Source: Saccharibacillus deserti
GTDB lineage: Bacteria; Bacillota; Bacilli; Paenibacillales; Paenibacillaceae
NCBI RefSeq assembly: GCF_013618475.1
Contig: NZ_JABJVN010000003.1
Span: 1-64,000, forward strand
Reading direction: 5' to 3'
Length of the DNA: 64,000 nt
The notes beneath the pieces were generated by a model. It made no database searches and was not told where the DNA came from. It worked only from the letters and a program-made list of their open reading frames with translations. Below are positions 55,875 to 63,904 of the stretch, piece after piece. Numbering within the stretch: position 1 is the stretch's first letter; each line of letters begins with the position of its first letter. The position numbers and the translations under genes are program-made.

Positions 55875-56020
55875 CCGCTAACGGATTGCATATCCGTTAG
55901 CGGCCTTTTTGGGCCTTGGGCAGCGATCTAACGGTTCGCATGTCCGTTAGCGGGCGAAGGGGCGGCTAATCCGGCCGGATTCAGCCGTTTGGCGCTTCTA
56001 ACGGTTCGCTCGATCCGTTA
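55875..56020 (+). repeat. Array of CTAACGG palindromes between rnr and smpB
   Basis: Three stem-loops: 55875-55903 (CCGCTAACGGAT with ATCCGTTAGCGG, perfect 12-base arms, then CCTTTTT so it may also end rnr transcription), 55928-55950 (CTAACGG/TCCGTTAG) and 55997-56020 (TAACGG/CCGTTA). A further half unit, CGATCCGTTA, lies at 56061-56070. Spacing is 45-70 bases. Confidence 0.75.
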
Positions 56021-56178
56021 AAAAAAGCGAAGCGCGGAATTTGCGCTTTAAGCGTCTTCTCGATCCGTTACCGTTTCTCGAATGCTCGCCGGCGGCTCCT
56101 TTTCTTGCCTTTTCCAAAGTCGGCTTGTTACAATTCAAGGTATAGGCGTTAAATAAAGAAGCAGAGGGGGTGCAAGAC

Positions 56179-56652
56179 ATGCCTAAAAATACGGAGCAGG
56201 GCAAAGTGCTGGCGCAGAACAAAAAAGCGTCCCACGATTATTTCATCGAAGATACGTACGAAGCGGGACTCGTGCTCACCGGCACGGAGATCAAATCGCT
56301 GCGCAAAGCCAAAGCGAATATCGGCGACGCGTTCGCGACGATCCGCGGCGGCGAAGCGTTCGTCCATAACATGCACATCAGCCCGTTCGAACAGGGCAAC
56401 CGAAATAACCCGGAAGATCCAACGCGCACGCGCAAGCTGCTGCTGCACAAAGTGCAGATTCGCAAGCTGATCGGCCAGGCCAAGCAGGAAGGCTACACGA
56501 TCGTGCCGCTCAAGGTCTACGTGCGCAACGGCTACGCCAAGCTGCTGATCGGCCTCGGCCGAGGCAAGAAGCAGCATGACAAGCGCGACACGGCCGCCAA
56601 GCGCGACGCGCAGCGGGACATCCAGCGGGCGCTCAAATCCCGCCAGCGTTAA
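56179..56652 (+). CDS. smpB: SsrA-binding protein SmpB
   Basis: A 157-residue OB-fold protein that binds tmRNA and brings it to stalled ribosomes. Visible: [40 protein letters not shown], the motif HISPFEQGN, and a basic helical tail [28 protein letters not shown] selects the ATG at 56179; an in-frame GTG at 56170 overlaps it. The ssrA gene follows about 315 bases later. Confidence 0.95.
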   Translation: MPKNTEQGKVLAQNKKASHDYFIEDTYEAGLVLTGTEIKSLRKAKANIGDAFATIRGGEAFVHNMHISPFEQGNRNNPEDPTRTRKLLLHKVQIRKLIGQAKQEGYTIVPLKVYVRNGYAKLLIGLGRGKKQHDKRDTAAKRDAQRDIQRALKSRQR

Positions 56653-56966
56653 GCGGGACAGGCGGGCGTCCGCGAGATCAGCCGATGAGCGACCGGAAAA
56701 GAATTTCCAGGTTTTACGGCGTACTTGGCAGGGTAATCTACCTTTACACCGCGAAATGTGGTATAATCAAAGTCTGTGGGAAGTGCTTGCACTCCCGCGA
56801 ACGGTTCTTTCTTTTATGGAGGGAAAGACACCGTGCGAACTTAAGGAACATGCGGCTCGTGCCGGAATCTAGCAGTTCCAGGAACAAGGCCCTTTAATCC
56901 GGAAGTTCCCTTTTACGAAAAATGCGCGCCGGCTTCGATCTTCGGAGGGCGACGTTTTTCCGACCA
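56653..56966. other. smpB-ssrA gap
   Basis: Contains an extended -10 promoter TGGTATAAT (56759-56767) that could start an ssrA precursor with a 5' extension of about 195 bases, or there is a nearer promoter I cannot see. No protein gene is supported. A stem GGAAC (56845-56849 region) with GTTCC is present but weak. Confidence 0.45.
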
Positions 56967-57332
56967 GGGGGCGTTTATGGATTCGACGGGGGTAGTTCGG
57001 GCATGGGTAGCGGGTAGTGGGGACGCGTCCGCTTTATCAACGCTAAAGCCTATTAAATGGCAAACAACAAACCAACTACGCTTTCGCAGCCTAAGAAACT
57101 GTGATGCGTGCTCTCGCTCGGCATCGCCTATGTGCCGGGATGAGGGCCCAACCCAATTAGTAGGCTACGCCGTCTAGTCTCCGCCTGGGGGTAGACGGAA
57201 GAAGACAATCAGGCTGACCCAACGCGGAGCCGGTTACGGGGCGCCGCTCGGGTGACATCAAAACTGTGACTACACCCGTAGAAGCCTATGCTGCGTTGCC
57301 TTCGGACAGGGGTTCAACTCCCCTCGCCTCCA
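56967..57332 (+). ncRNA. ssrA: Transfer-messenger RNA
   Basis: The 5' end GGGGGCG pairs with CGCCTCC at the 3' end as in a tRNA acceptor; the T-arm GGGGTTCAACTCCCC and discriminator A at 57332 are clear. The 5' block TTTATGGATTCGACGGGGGT is the tmRNA hallmark. The resume codon GGC at 57059 opens a tag frame ending at TAA 57092-57094: GKQQTNYAFAA, preceded by the non-encoded Ala. CCA is not encoded. Works with SmpB and RNase R encoded just upstream. Confidence 0.95.
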
Positions 57333-57345
57333 TATGTACCCTCAG

Positions 57346-57379
57346 AAACCATCAGCCGTCATACGGTTGATGGTTTTTT
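57346..57379 (+). terminator. Terminator after ssrA
   Basis: AAACCATCAGCCGT pairs with ACGGTTGATGGTTT, followed by T. Confidence 0.9.
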
Positions 57380-57410
57380 GTTTGTTTTCTGTAAACTTTG
57401 AAAAACCTTA

Positions 57411-57439
57411 TTGACGCGAACATTCTGCCATGCTATATT
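57411..57439 (+). promoter_or_regulatory. Promoter of the marR-exporter unit
   Basis: -35 TTGACG at 57411-57416, 17-base spacer, -10 TATATT at 57434-57439. The -10 is part of the operator palindrome. Confidence 0.78.
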
Positions 57440-57455
57440 TAGCCAGCTAAATATA
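57434..57455. promoter_or_regulatory. MarR operator 1
   Basis: A perfect inverted repeat with ten-base arms TATATTTAGC and GCTAAATATA separated by CA, overlapping the -10 element of marR. Autorepression is expected. Confidence 0.8.
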
Positions 57456-57479
57456 AGTCGGGCTGCTAAGGAGACAGGA

Positions 57480-57908
57480 ATGACAGATACAGTGGATTGC
57501 GATATTCGCCAGTCGGTGGATCGGATTTCTTCCCAGATGCGCCGGGATTACAGCGAATCGCTGAGGGAGCTTAACCTGTATGTGGGGCAGGACAATCTGC
57601 TTTCCCGCTTGTGGCAGGGGGACGGCATTACGCAGATGCAGCTGTGCGGGCATTTGAAGTGCGAGCCGCCTACGATTACCAACATGGTCAAATCGCTGGA
57701 GCAGAACGGGTTCATTACCCGCAAGCGCGATGAGCACGATGCACGGGCGATGCGTATTTTTCTGACCGACGAGGGCAGGGAGCTGGAGAAACCGGTCGAG
57801 CTCAAATGGAAGCAGCAGCAGGAGAAGCTTCTGCATTCGATTCTACCGGAAGAGCGATTGCTGCTGAGACGGATTTTGAAGCAGATGGAGAGCAATTTAT
57901 CAGGCTGA
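57480..57908 (+). CDS. MarR-family transcriptional regulator
   Basis: A 142-residue winged-helix protein. The DNA-binding part is ITQMQLCGHLKCEPPTITNM followed by VKSLEQNGFITRKRDEHDAR and AMRIFLTDEGREL, with the DxR wing motif typical of MarR. AAGGAG at 57468-57473 selects the ATG at 57480. A palindrome in its promoter and a second copy before the exporter gene point to control of both. Confidence 0.9.
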   Translation: MTDTVDCDIRQSVDRISSQMRRDYSESLRELNLYVGQDNLLSRLWQGDGITQMQLCGHLKCEPPTITNMVKSLEQNGFITRKRDEHDARAMRIFLTDEGRELEKPVELKWKQQQEKLLHSILPEERLLLRRILKQMESNLSG

Positions 57909-57923
57909 TGCTCTCGTTTTTTA

Positions 57924-57937
57924 TTTAGCAAGCTAAA
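57924..57937. promoter_or_regulatory. MarR operator 2
   Basis: TTTAGC-AA-GCTAAA repeats the core of operator 1 in the gap between marR and the exporter gene. Confidence 0.72.
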
Positions 57938-58003
57938 GGTGAGGGGTTATTCCGAGCCTTTTCCAAATATTCGCTCAAATCGATCGACGAGGAGATACGA
58001 CTA

Positions 58004-59440
58004 ATGAATAAGACTTACAATACGGGCGCCATTCTGGCCTCGCTGCTGATCTGCGGTTTTATCGGCATGTTCAGCGAGACCGCTCTGAATATCGCCATGA
58101 CCAACCTGATGGAGGTGTTCGAGATCTCGGCCGCGACCGCGCAGTGGTTGACGACCGGATTCCTGCTGACTCTCGGGATTCTGATGCCGACGAGCGGGCT
58201 GCTGCTGCAGCGGTTTACGACCCGTCAGATGTTTACCGGTTCGCTGATCAGCTTGATCGCGGGTACGTTGGTGGCGGCGCTTGCGATCAATTTTGAAATG
58301 CTGATGTTCGCCCGGGTGCTGCAGGCGATCGGCATGGGTCTGCTGCTGCCGCTCATGTTCAATACGATCCTCGTGATCTATCCGCCGGAAAAACGCGGAG
58401 CCGCGATGGGTTTCGTCGGACTGGTTATCATGTTCGCGCCGGCGACCGGACCGACGGTAGGCGGACTGTTGATTCAATATTTGACTTGGCATTATATTTT
58501 CTGGCTCTCGCTGCCGTTTCTGATTGTCGGATGGCTGGTGGGCATGAAGTATTTGGAGAACGTCACCGAAGTCACGAAGCCGCGGGTAGACATCTTGTCG
58601 ATCGTATTGTCGACGCTCGGTTTCGGAGGAATCGTTTTCGGTTTCAGTAAAGCGGGCGAAGGCTCCGAGGGCTGGGGCAGTACGGTCGTGGTCGTATCGA
58701 TCATCGTCGGACTGGTCGCCCTGGTGCTGTTCACGCTGCGTCAGATCTCGATGAAAGAGCCGATGCTGAACCTGAAAGTGTTCAAGCATCCCATGTACGT
58801 CATCGGTCTGCTCCTGGTGCTGTCGTGCATGCTGATCATTATGTCGAGCATGATCATTCTGCCGATGTTTCTCCAGACGGGCGCAGGACTGTCGGTGTTC
58901 GTCACCGGACTCATCCTGCTGCCGGGCAGCGCGCTGAACGGCATCCTTTCGCCGCAGGTCGGACGTCTCTTCGATAAGTACGGACCGAAATGGCTGGTCA
59001 TTCCCGGTCTCGTGATCGTGACGCTCATGCTGTGGTTCTTCACCCATGTGTCGCCCGCTTCTTCGGTCGCCTTTATGGTGGCTCTGCATATCGGGCTTAT
59101 GGTCGGGATCGCCATGGTGTGGATGCCCGCCCAAACGAACGGATTGAATCAGCTGCCGCCGGAACTGTATCCGCACGGTACGGCCGTTATGAATACCCTG
59201 CAGCAGGTAATCGGCGCGATCGGAACGGCGGTTGCGATCAGCATCCTGTCGGGCGGAACGGAGAAGTACCTGCACGGTTCTTCGGCGCCTACCCGGCCGG
59301 CCGAGATCGCCAACGCCATGACGATGGGTTCGCAGAACGTCTTCCTGTTCACGATGATCATCGCGCTGATCGGCGTTGTCATGGCCTTTTTCATTCGCCG
59401 CGTGCTGGTCAGCCGCGAGGCGATGAGATCCATGCACTGA
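58004..59440 (+). CDS. Multidrug MFS exporter, DHA2 (EmrB/QacA, LmrB/MdeA-like) family
   Basis: A 478-residue transporter with about fourteen hydrophobic segments. Family features: LNIAMTNLMEVFEISAATAQ with WLTTGFLLTLGILMPTSG, LMFARVLQAIGMGLLLPLMF (motif B-like R and G residues), and GFVGLVIMFAPATGPTVGGL (motif C of proton-drug antiporters). GAGGAG precedes the ATG. The DHA2/LmrB type exports lipophilic drugs in Firmicutes. Control by the adjacent MarR protein is inferred from the shared operators. Confidence 0.88.
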   Translation: MNKTYNTGAILASLLICGFIGMFSETALNIAMTNLMEVFEISAATAQWLTTGFLLTLGILMPTSGLLLQRFTTRQMFTGSLISLIAGTLVAALAINFEMLMFARVLQAIGMGLLLPLMFNTILVIYPPEKRGAAMGFVGLVIMFAPATGPTVGGLLIQYLTWHYIFWLSLPFLIVGWLVGMKYLENVTEVTKPRVDILSIVLSTLGFGGIVFGFSKAGEGSEGWGSTVVVVSIIVGLVALVLFTLRQISMKEPMLNLKVFKHPMYVIGLLLVLSCMLIIMSSMIILPMFLQTGAGLSVFVTGLILLPGSALNGILSPQVGRLFDKYGPKWLVIPGLVIVTLMLWFFTHVSPASSVAFMVALHIGLMVGIAMVWMPAQTNGLNQLPPELYPHGTAVMNTLQQVIGAIGTAVAISILSGGTEKYLHGSSAPTRPAEIANAMTMGSQNVFLFTMIIALIGVVMAFFIRRVLVSREAMRSMH

Positions 59441-59541
59441 TCTTCGGCGTAAATTAAAGGAAAGCCGATCCGATATCCGATGCCCGGCTTCAATCCGCAG
59501 CGGCCTGCAGAACCGCCGAGCCGGTGTCTGTTCCAGTCCTC

Positions 59542-59572
59542 AAAACCCGCTCTCCGAGCGGGTTTTTCTTTT
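59542..59572 (+). terminator. Terminator after the MFS exporter gene
   Basis: AAAACCCGCTC pairs with GAGCGGGTTTTT, then CTTTTT. Confidence 0.88.
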
Positions 59573-59798
59573 TGCGCTCGCTCGCGCGATGTTCTCGGCA
59601 ATTTCTTCTGTACTTGTTCTCCCTCCCGACTTTCCCGCTGCCGCGCTACTGTTTATCGTACCCCTTATACCGATCCCCTATAACCAGCCATACCTTCTTC
59701 GTCTACGCCAACCCCCTTGCACCCGTGCTACAATAACCACACATAATCAACCGAGTGCTTTTGCACAATTACACCCAATTCCAAGGAGGCACATCCCC

Positions 59799-60959
59799 AT
59801 GACCGATAAATTCCAAATCGTAGGCAGCCTGCTGCGCCCTTCCGAGCTGCTCAAATACAAGACGCAAATCGAGCATCGCGACGATATCCAGTACCCTTTT
59901 TACCAAGAGTTCGACGGCTACGAGCAGTGCGAAGCGAAGGCGATCGACTCCGTCGTGCAGGACCAGATCCGGCATGACCTCTCGATCGTCACGGACGGCG
60001 AGTATTCCAAATCGATGTGGCATCTGGACTTCGTGTGGGGCTTCCAGGGGATCGAACGGTATATCGCGGATCACGGGTACTTCTTCCGCGATACGGACGG
60101 CAGTTCCAAATACGAGACGCGCAAAGACATCGGGCTGCGCATCACGGGCGAGCTCGGCGCGAAGAACCACCATTTCCTCAAATCGTTCAAGCAGCTCAAA
60201 AACAGCGCCGGCGACCGCGAGACGAAGCTGTGCGTACCGTCCCCGTCCCACATCTTTGGGGAGCTGTCGTGGTCGGACAATATCGGCGGCACGGATTCCG
60301 TGTACAAGGACGCCAAAGAGCTCAAAGCCGGTCTCGTCAAAGCGTATAAAGACTTCGTACAGGACTTCGCGGACGCGGGCGGCGAGATTCTCCAGTTCGA
60401 CGACTGCCTGTGGGAGCTGTTCGCGGACGATAACCCGAACTCCCCGTACACGGGCGAGAACATCGATCAGGAGCAGGTGCAGGCACTGGCGGCCGAGTTT
60501 ATCGACATCAACAACACGGTGATCGACTTTGGGCACGAGCTGGGTCTGAAAATGTGGACGCACAACTGCCGCGGCAACTATGATTCGCGGAACATGGGCG
60601 GCGGTTCGTATGTGAAGATCGCGAACCTGTTCCTCAAGCAGCTCAAATACGATCGCTTCTTCCTCGAATGGGACGACGACCGCGCGGGTTCGCTGGAAGC
60701 GCTGGAAGTGTTCCGGGACAAGCCGGACACCGAGATCGTTCTCGGCCTGCTGTCTTCCAAAACGAACACGCTCGATGACGAGCAGCGCGTACTGCGCCTG
60801 CTGGACGAAGCGTCGAGCATCATCGATAAAGACCGGCTGCTGCTGTCCCACCAATGCGGCTTTGCTTCCTGCGACGGCGGCAACGAGCTGACTCAGGCGG
60901 AGCAGTGGGCGAAGATCGAACAGGGGCAGAAGATCGCGCAGCAGTATTGGGCCAAGTAA
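59799..60959 (+). CDS. MetE C-terminal-like cobalamin-independent methyltransferase (YxjG/YxjH type)
   Basis: A 386-residue zinc enzyme homologous to the catalytic half of MetE. Visible: VGSLLRPSELLKYKTQIEHR, VTDGEYSKSMWHLDFVWGFQ, LQFDDCLWELFADDN, and zinc ligands in KMWTHNCRGNYDS, FFLEWDDDRAGS and LLLSHQCGFASC. CCAAGGAGG selects the ATG at 59799. Homologues make methionine from a methyl donor and homocysteine. In B. subtilis yxjG and yxjH carry an S-box; none is recognisable in the 225 bases upstream here. Confidence 0.87.
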   Translation: MTDKFQIVGSLLRPSELLKYKTQIEHRDDIQYPFYQEFDGYEQCEAKAIDSVVQDQIRHDLSIVTDGEYSKSMWHLDFVWGFQGIERYIADHGYFFRDTDGSSKYETRKDIGLRITGELGAKNHHFLKSFKQLKNSAGDRETKLCVPSPSHIFGELSWSDNIGGTDSVYKDAKELKAGLVKAYKDFVQDFADAGGEILQFDDCLWELFADDNPNSPYTGENIDQEQVQALAAEFIDINNTVIDFGHELGLKMWTHNCRGNYDSRNMGGGSYVKIANLFLKQLKYDRFFLEWDDDRAGSLEALEVFRDKPDTEIVLGLLSSKTNTLDDEQRVLRLLDEASSIIDKDRLLLSHQCGFASCDGGNELTQAEQWAKIEQGQKIAQQYWAK

Positions 60960-61008
60960 ATTCACTTCTCTCATATTTCTTAGTAATCGATCATTTTGTC
61001 TATGGTCT

Positions 61009-61042
61009 CAAAAAGAAGCGACCTTATAGGTCGCTTCTTTTA
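61009..61042. terminator. Bidirectional terminator between the MetE-like and SIR2 genes
   Basis: AAAAGAAGCGACC (61011-61023) pairs with GGTCGCTTCTTTT around TTATA. The stem is followed by T on both strands. Confidence 0.88.
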
Positions 61043-61098
61043 TGTGTAAATCCATAGGCATTTCTAATGAAATAAGGAGTCACAATTTTGTTAAGAGC

Positions 61099-62337
61099 TT
61101 ATCCGGAATGATTTTCTGGATTTATATCCGCTAAGGTATTTAAGAGGGGGAGAATTTCATTCCAAGAATCTATTTTTATTAATTCTACTCCATACTCATC
61201 CCTTTTTTGATTCTCTACGGTTACCATGAAATGTTGTTCGTGTTGATCTTTCATCAATGCCTTAATATATTCGAACTGTCTCTGAACATAGGGGTCACTT
61301 AAGCTAAACCCAATAAAAAGAATTGTATAATCTTTGATAGCATCTCTTAACCTTTCTACTGCCATTTCACTTCCTGTATTGTATAAAACATCAAAATCTT
61401 CTTCAAAGATAATGCATTTATGCGGATTAGTGTATGTGCCATGAAGTTTGAGTACAAACTTGTCCAGTGAGAGCAGGTTTTTAAGCTTCGATGGATTATC
61501 TCTTTCTATTGTAACGTTTGTACTGTCTTCTGAACCTGAACAATACTCAATTATTTGATCAAAATTAGTTGTAAAGATCTTATTTGAAACTTTCCAAAGA
61601 GCTTGATGCTTCTCTGAATTTTTAACGACTTCTTTACGTACTTGAAATTCTTCTTGAATAATTTCGTATACATTTTTTTTGATTTTGGGTATTTTTTCTA
61701 AATTTTTTAATACGTCTAGTTCGTCTAAAATATGTTCTTCTAATAGACCTTTAAAGTTATTATAGACAGGATGGTCTTCAGAAACTAACTCTAATATTTT
61801 ATAAATCAATTCTTTCCAATTTCTTGACTTTACAAAGTCTCCTGAAAATCCGGAACCTACAAATAAAATGAGTTTTTTTTGGAGTATAGCTTTTCTTAAA
61901 GCTGTAGGTATTACAAAGTTAGGAATAACTTCTTTTTTAAGAGGGAGATCTAATGTTGGGATTTGAATAAATGAACTTATTTTTCTACGCTCTGTTTCAC
62001 TTAATAATCCATCCTTGGCTAACTTTTTAATTTCTTTCGCATTCACTTCTAAGGTTTTAACTGGTTCGAAATTAAAATAAATACTATTATTCTCCTTGTA
62101 CAATCTGACAACTTTAACTAAATGAATTTTATTTCCATTTCCAGCGTAATCATAACCTATTGCTACGAAAGGTTTTTCTTTCATGGAATATTTCTCATAC
62201 AGCTTTTTATTATTCTCATAGAACATTTTATACTTTTCCAATCCTTCTATTGAATATTCAGCAGAGCTTTCTTTTTCCCATTGAGGGGTTCTCTTGTGAT
62301 TTGAGGAAGTTCCTAACAACAGTATGCCTTCTTCCAT
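61099..62337 (-). CDS. SIR2-like domain protein in an AT-rich island
   Basis: A 412-residue protein. Residues about 150-400 form a SIR2-like (SIR2_2) domain: NAD loop LILFVGSGFSGDF with NWKELIYKILELV, the Asn/Asp motif KIFTTNFDQIIEYCSG, the catalytic-His motif FVLKLHGTYTNPHKCIIFEE, and ILFIGFSLSDPYVQRQFEYI. The first 130 residues (FVAIGYDYAGNGNKIHLVKV; RLYKENNSIYFNFEPVKTLE) are beta-rich and may be a PUA/EVE-like sensor, which is a guess. GGAG seven bases upstream selects the ATG at 62337. SIR2-domain proteins of this kind often deplete NAD in phage defence. Codon use and base composition are far more AT-rich than all neighbours, suggesting transfer. Confidence 0.8.
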   Translation of the reverse strand: MEEGILLLGTSSNHKRTPQWEKESSAEYSIEGLEKYKMFYENNKKLYEKYSMKEKPFVAIGYDYAGNGNKIHLVKVVRLYKENNSIYFNFEPVKTLEVNAKEIKKLAKDGLLSETERRKISSFIQIPTLDLPLKKEVIPNFVIPTALRKAILQKKLILFVGSGFSGDFVKSRNWKELIYKILELVSEDHPVYNNFKGLLEEHILDELDVLKNLEKIPKIKKNVYEIIQEEFQVRKEVVKNSEKHQALWKVSNKIFTTNFDQIIEYCSGSEDSTNVTIERDNPSKLKNLLSLDKFVLKLHGTYTNPHKCIIFEEDFDVLYNTGSEMAVERLRDAIKDYTILFIGFSLSDPYVQRQFEYIKALMKDQHEQHFMVTVENQKRDEYGVELIKIDSWNEILPLLNTLADINPENHSG

Positions 62338-62493
62338 TTTAATTCTCCTTTACAATAAAGTTTACTCTTTACAAGAATTATAAATCATATATGGAAGTGA
62401 TAGATAGAGGGTGGTATAGGTTATTAAAATAAAAATAGTACTAAACTATATTTAAGTTATCATAGATTTTATGTAGGGATACAAGGTTTGCTT
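62338..62493. other. AT-rich gap upstream of the SIR2 gene
   Basis: Holds a minus-strand -10 (TATAAT at 62382-62377) for the SIR2 gene without a clear -35, and no open frame of note. Composition stays AT-rich to about 62560, close to the boundary with the mscS gene. Confidence 0.5.
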
Positions 62494-62523
62494 TTGCTTC
62501 TTAATGTGAAGGGCCGTTATAAT
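62494..62523 (+). promoter_or_regulatory. Promoter of the mscS-like gene
   Basis: -35 TTGCTT at 62494-62499, 18-base spacer, -10 TATAAT at 62518-62523. Confidence 0.65.
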
Positions 62524-62588
62524 TAAACTTTATATGTTAAGAATTATCCATAAATCATTATATTGTTTAAATGAGCAAGGAGGACCTC

Positions 62589-63875
62589 ATGGACTTCATC
62601 AAAAATCAACTTCAACGCTACGGCATGAACGACACGATGACCCTGTATGTGTCCAATATCCTCATGGTGCTCTTCATCGCCGCTATTTGCATCATTGCCA
62701 ATCTGATTACGAAAAGAATCGTGCTCAACGTGATTTCGAGGTTGATCAGCAAGTACCGGCACAGCTGGAGCACGACCGTACTGGAGAAAAGGGTGTTCCA
62801 CAAGCTGTCGCATCTGGTGCCGGCGATCATCATTTATTTTGCCGCGCCGGTCTTTCCGGTTTATCAGCCGCTGATCGAGAAACTGGCCGCCGTGTACATG
62901 ATCGTGGCGACGATTAATGTGCTGAACGCGCTGCTGAATGCTTTTGAAGAAATTTACCGGTCGTTCGAAATCTCCAAGATCCGCCCGGTCAAAGGATATA
63001 TCCAGGTCGTCAAGATCGTGATGTTCATCGTAGGCGGCATTATCGTCATCTCCAGTCTGATCGGGCAAAATCCGTTGTACATTCTCAGCGGTCTGGGCGC
63101 TTTGTCGGCCGTGCTGATGCTGATTTTCAAAGATTCCATTCTGGGTCTGGTGGCGGGGATTCAGCTGTCTTCCAACGATATGGTGCGCGTGGGCGACTGG
63201 ATCGAGATGCCGGATTACAATGCGGACGGCGATGTCATCGACATTACGCTGAACACGGTCAAAGTCATGAATTTCGACAAAACGATTACAATGATCCCGA
63301 GCTATGCGCTGATTTCGGATTCGTTTCGCAACTGGAGAAGCATGCAGATGTCGGGCGGACGGCGGATCAAGCGGAGTATTCAGATCGATGCGACCAGCAT
63401 CGAGTTCTGTACGCCGGAGATGGTGCAGGAGTTCAAGAAAATCCATTACCTGACCGATTATCTGACGACAAGGCTCGAAGAGATCGAAGCCTATAACCGG
63501 GAACATCGGATCAACCGGGACAGCCAGGTAAACGGCCGCCAGCTGACGAACGTAGGCGTATTCCGGGAATATATTCAGCGGTATCTGCGGCATCATCCGA
63601 AGATCCACCAGAACATGACCCTGATCGTCAGGCAGCTGGCGCCGGGCGACAACGGGCTGCCGCTCGAGATCTATGCGTTCAGCAACGATACGGCGTGGGC
63701 GGTCTACGAGTCGGTGCAGGCGGATATTTTCGACCATATTTTCGCTGTCGCGCCGACGTTCGGACTGCGTATTTTCCAGAATCCGACGGGACACGATATC
63801 GCACGGGTAAAAGAGAACGAGGAGATGTCGGCGTCAGCCGGCGTCGAATCGGGGAACCGGTTAAGCATGGAATAA
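62589..63875 (+). CDS. MscS-family mechanosensitive channel (YbdG-like)
   Basis: A 428-residue membrane protein with about five hydrophobic segments followed by a soluble domain. The pore-lining helix and neck are visible as GLGALSAVLMLIFKDSILGL, then VAGIQLSSNDMVRVGDWIEM, DVIDITLNTVKVMNFDKTIT and MIPSYALISDSFRNW, which places it in the YbdG/MscM branch with its insert in the beta domain. AAGGAGG at 62577-62583 favours the ATG at 62589 over one at 62571. It opens under hypo-osmotic stress in known homologues. Confidence 0.88.
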   Translation: MDFIKNQLQRYGMNDTMTLYVSNILMVLFIAAICIIANLITKRIVLNVISRLISKYRHSWSTTVLEKRVFHKLSHLVPAIIIYFAAPVFPVYQPLIEKLAAVYMIVATINVLNALLNAFEEIYRSFEISKIRPVKGYIQVVKIVMFIVGGIIVISSLIGQNPLYILSGLGALSAVLMLIFKDSILGLVAGIQLSSNDMVRVGDWIEMPDYNADGDVIDITLNTVKVMNFDKTITMIPSYALISDSFRNWRSMQMSGGRRIKRSIQIDATSIEFCTPEMVQEFKKIHYLTDYLTTRLEEIEAYNREHRINRDSQVNGRQLTNVGVFREYIQRYLRHHPKIHQNMTLIVRQLAPGDNGLPLEIYAFSNDTAWAVYESVQADIFDHIFAVAPTFGLRIFQNPTGHDIARVKENEEMSASAGVESGNRLSME

Positions 63876-63904
63876 AAAAACGAAGCGAAGGGGGCGAGTC
63901 TGCC

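Noticed and set aside
56685-56897. A 70-codon frame between smpB and ssrA
   Set aside because: It has no ribosome-binding site and contains the ssrA promoter -10; no family resemblance.
59573-59798. An S-box (SAM riboswitch) before the MetE-like gene
   Set aside because: B. subtilis homologues have one, but none of the S-box core elements can be found here.
61099-62337. Assignment of the SIR2 gene to Thoeris or to SIR2-HerA
   Set aside because: No TIR gene, HerA helicase or Argonaute gene is adjacent, and the N-terminal domain does not resemble the SLOG or other partner domains of those systems.
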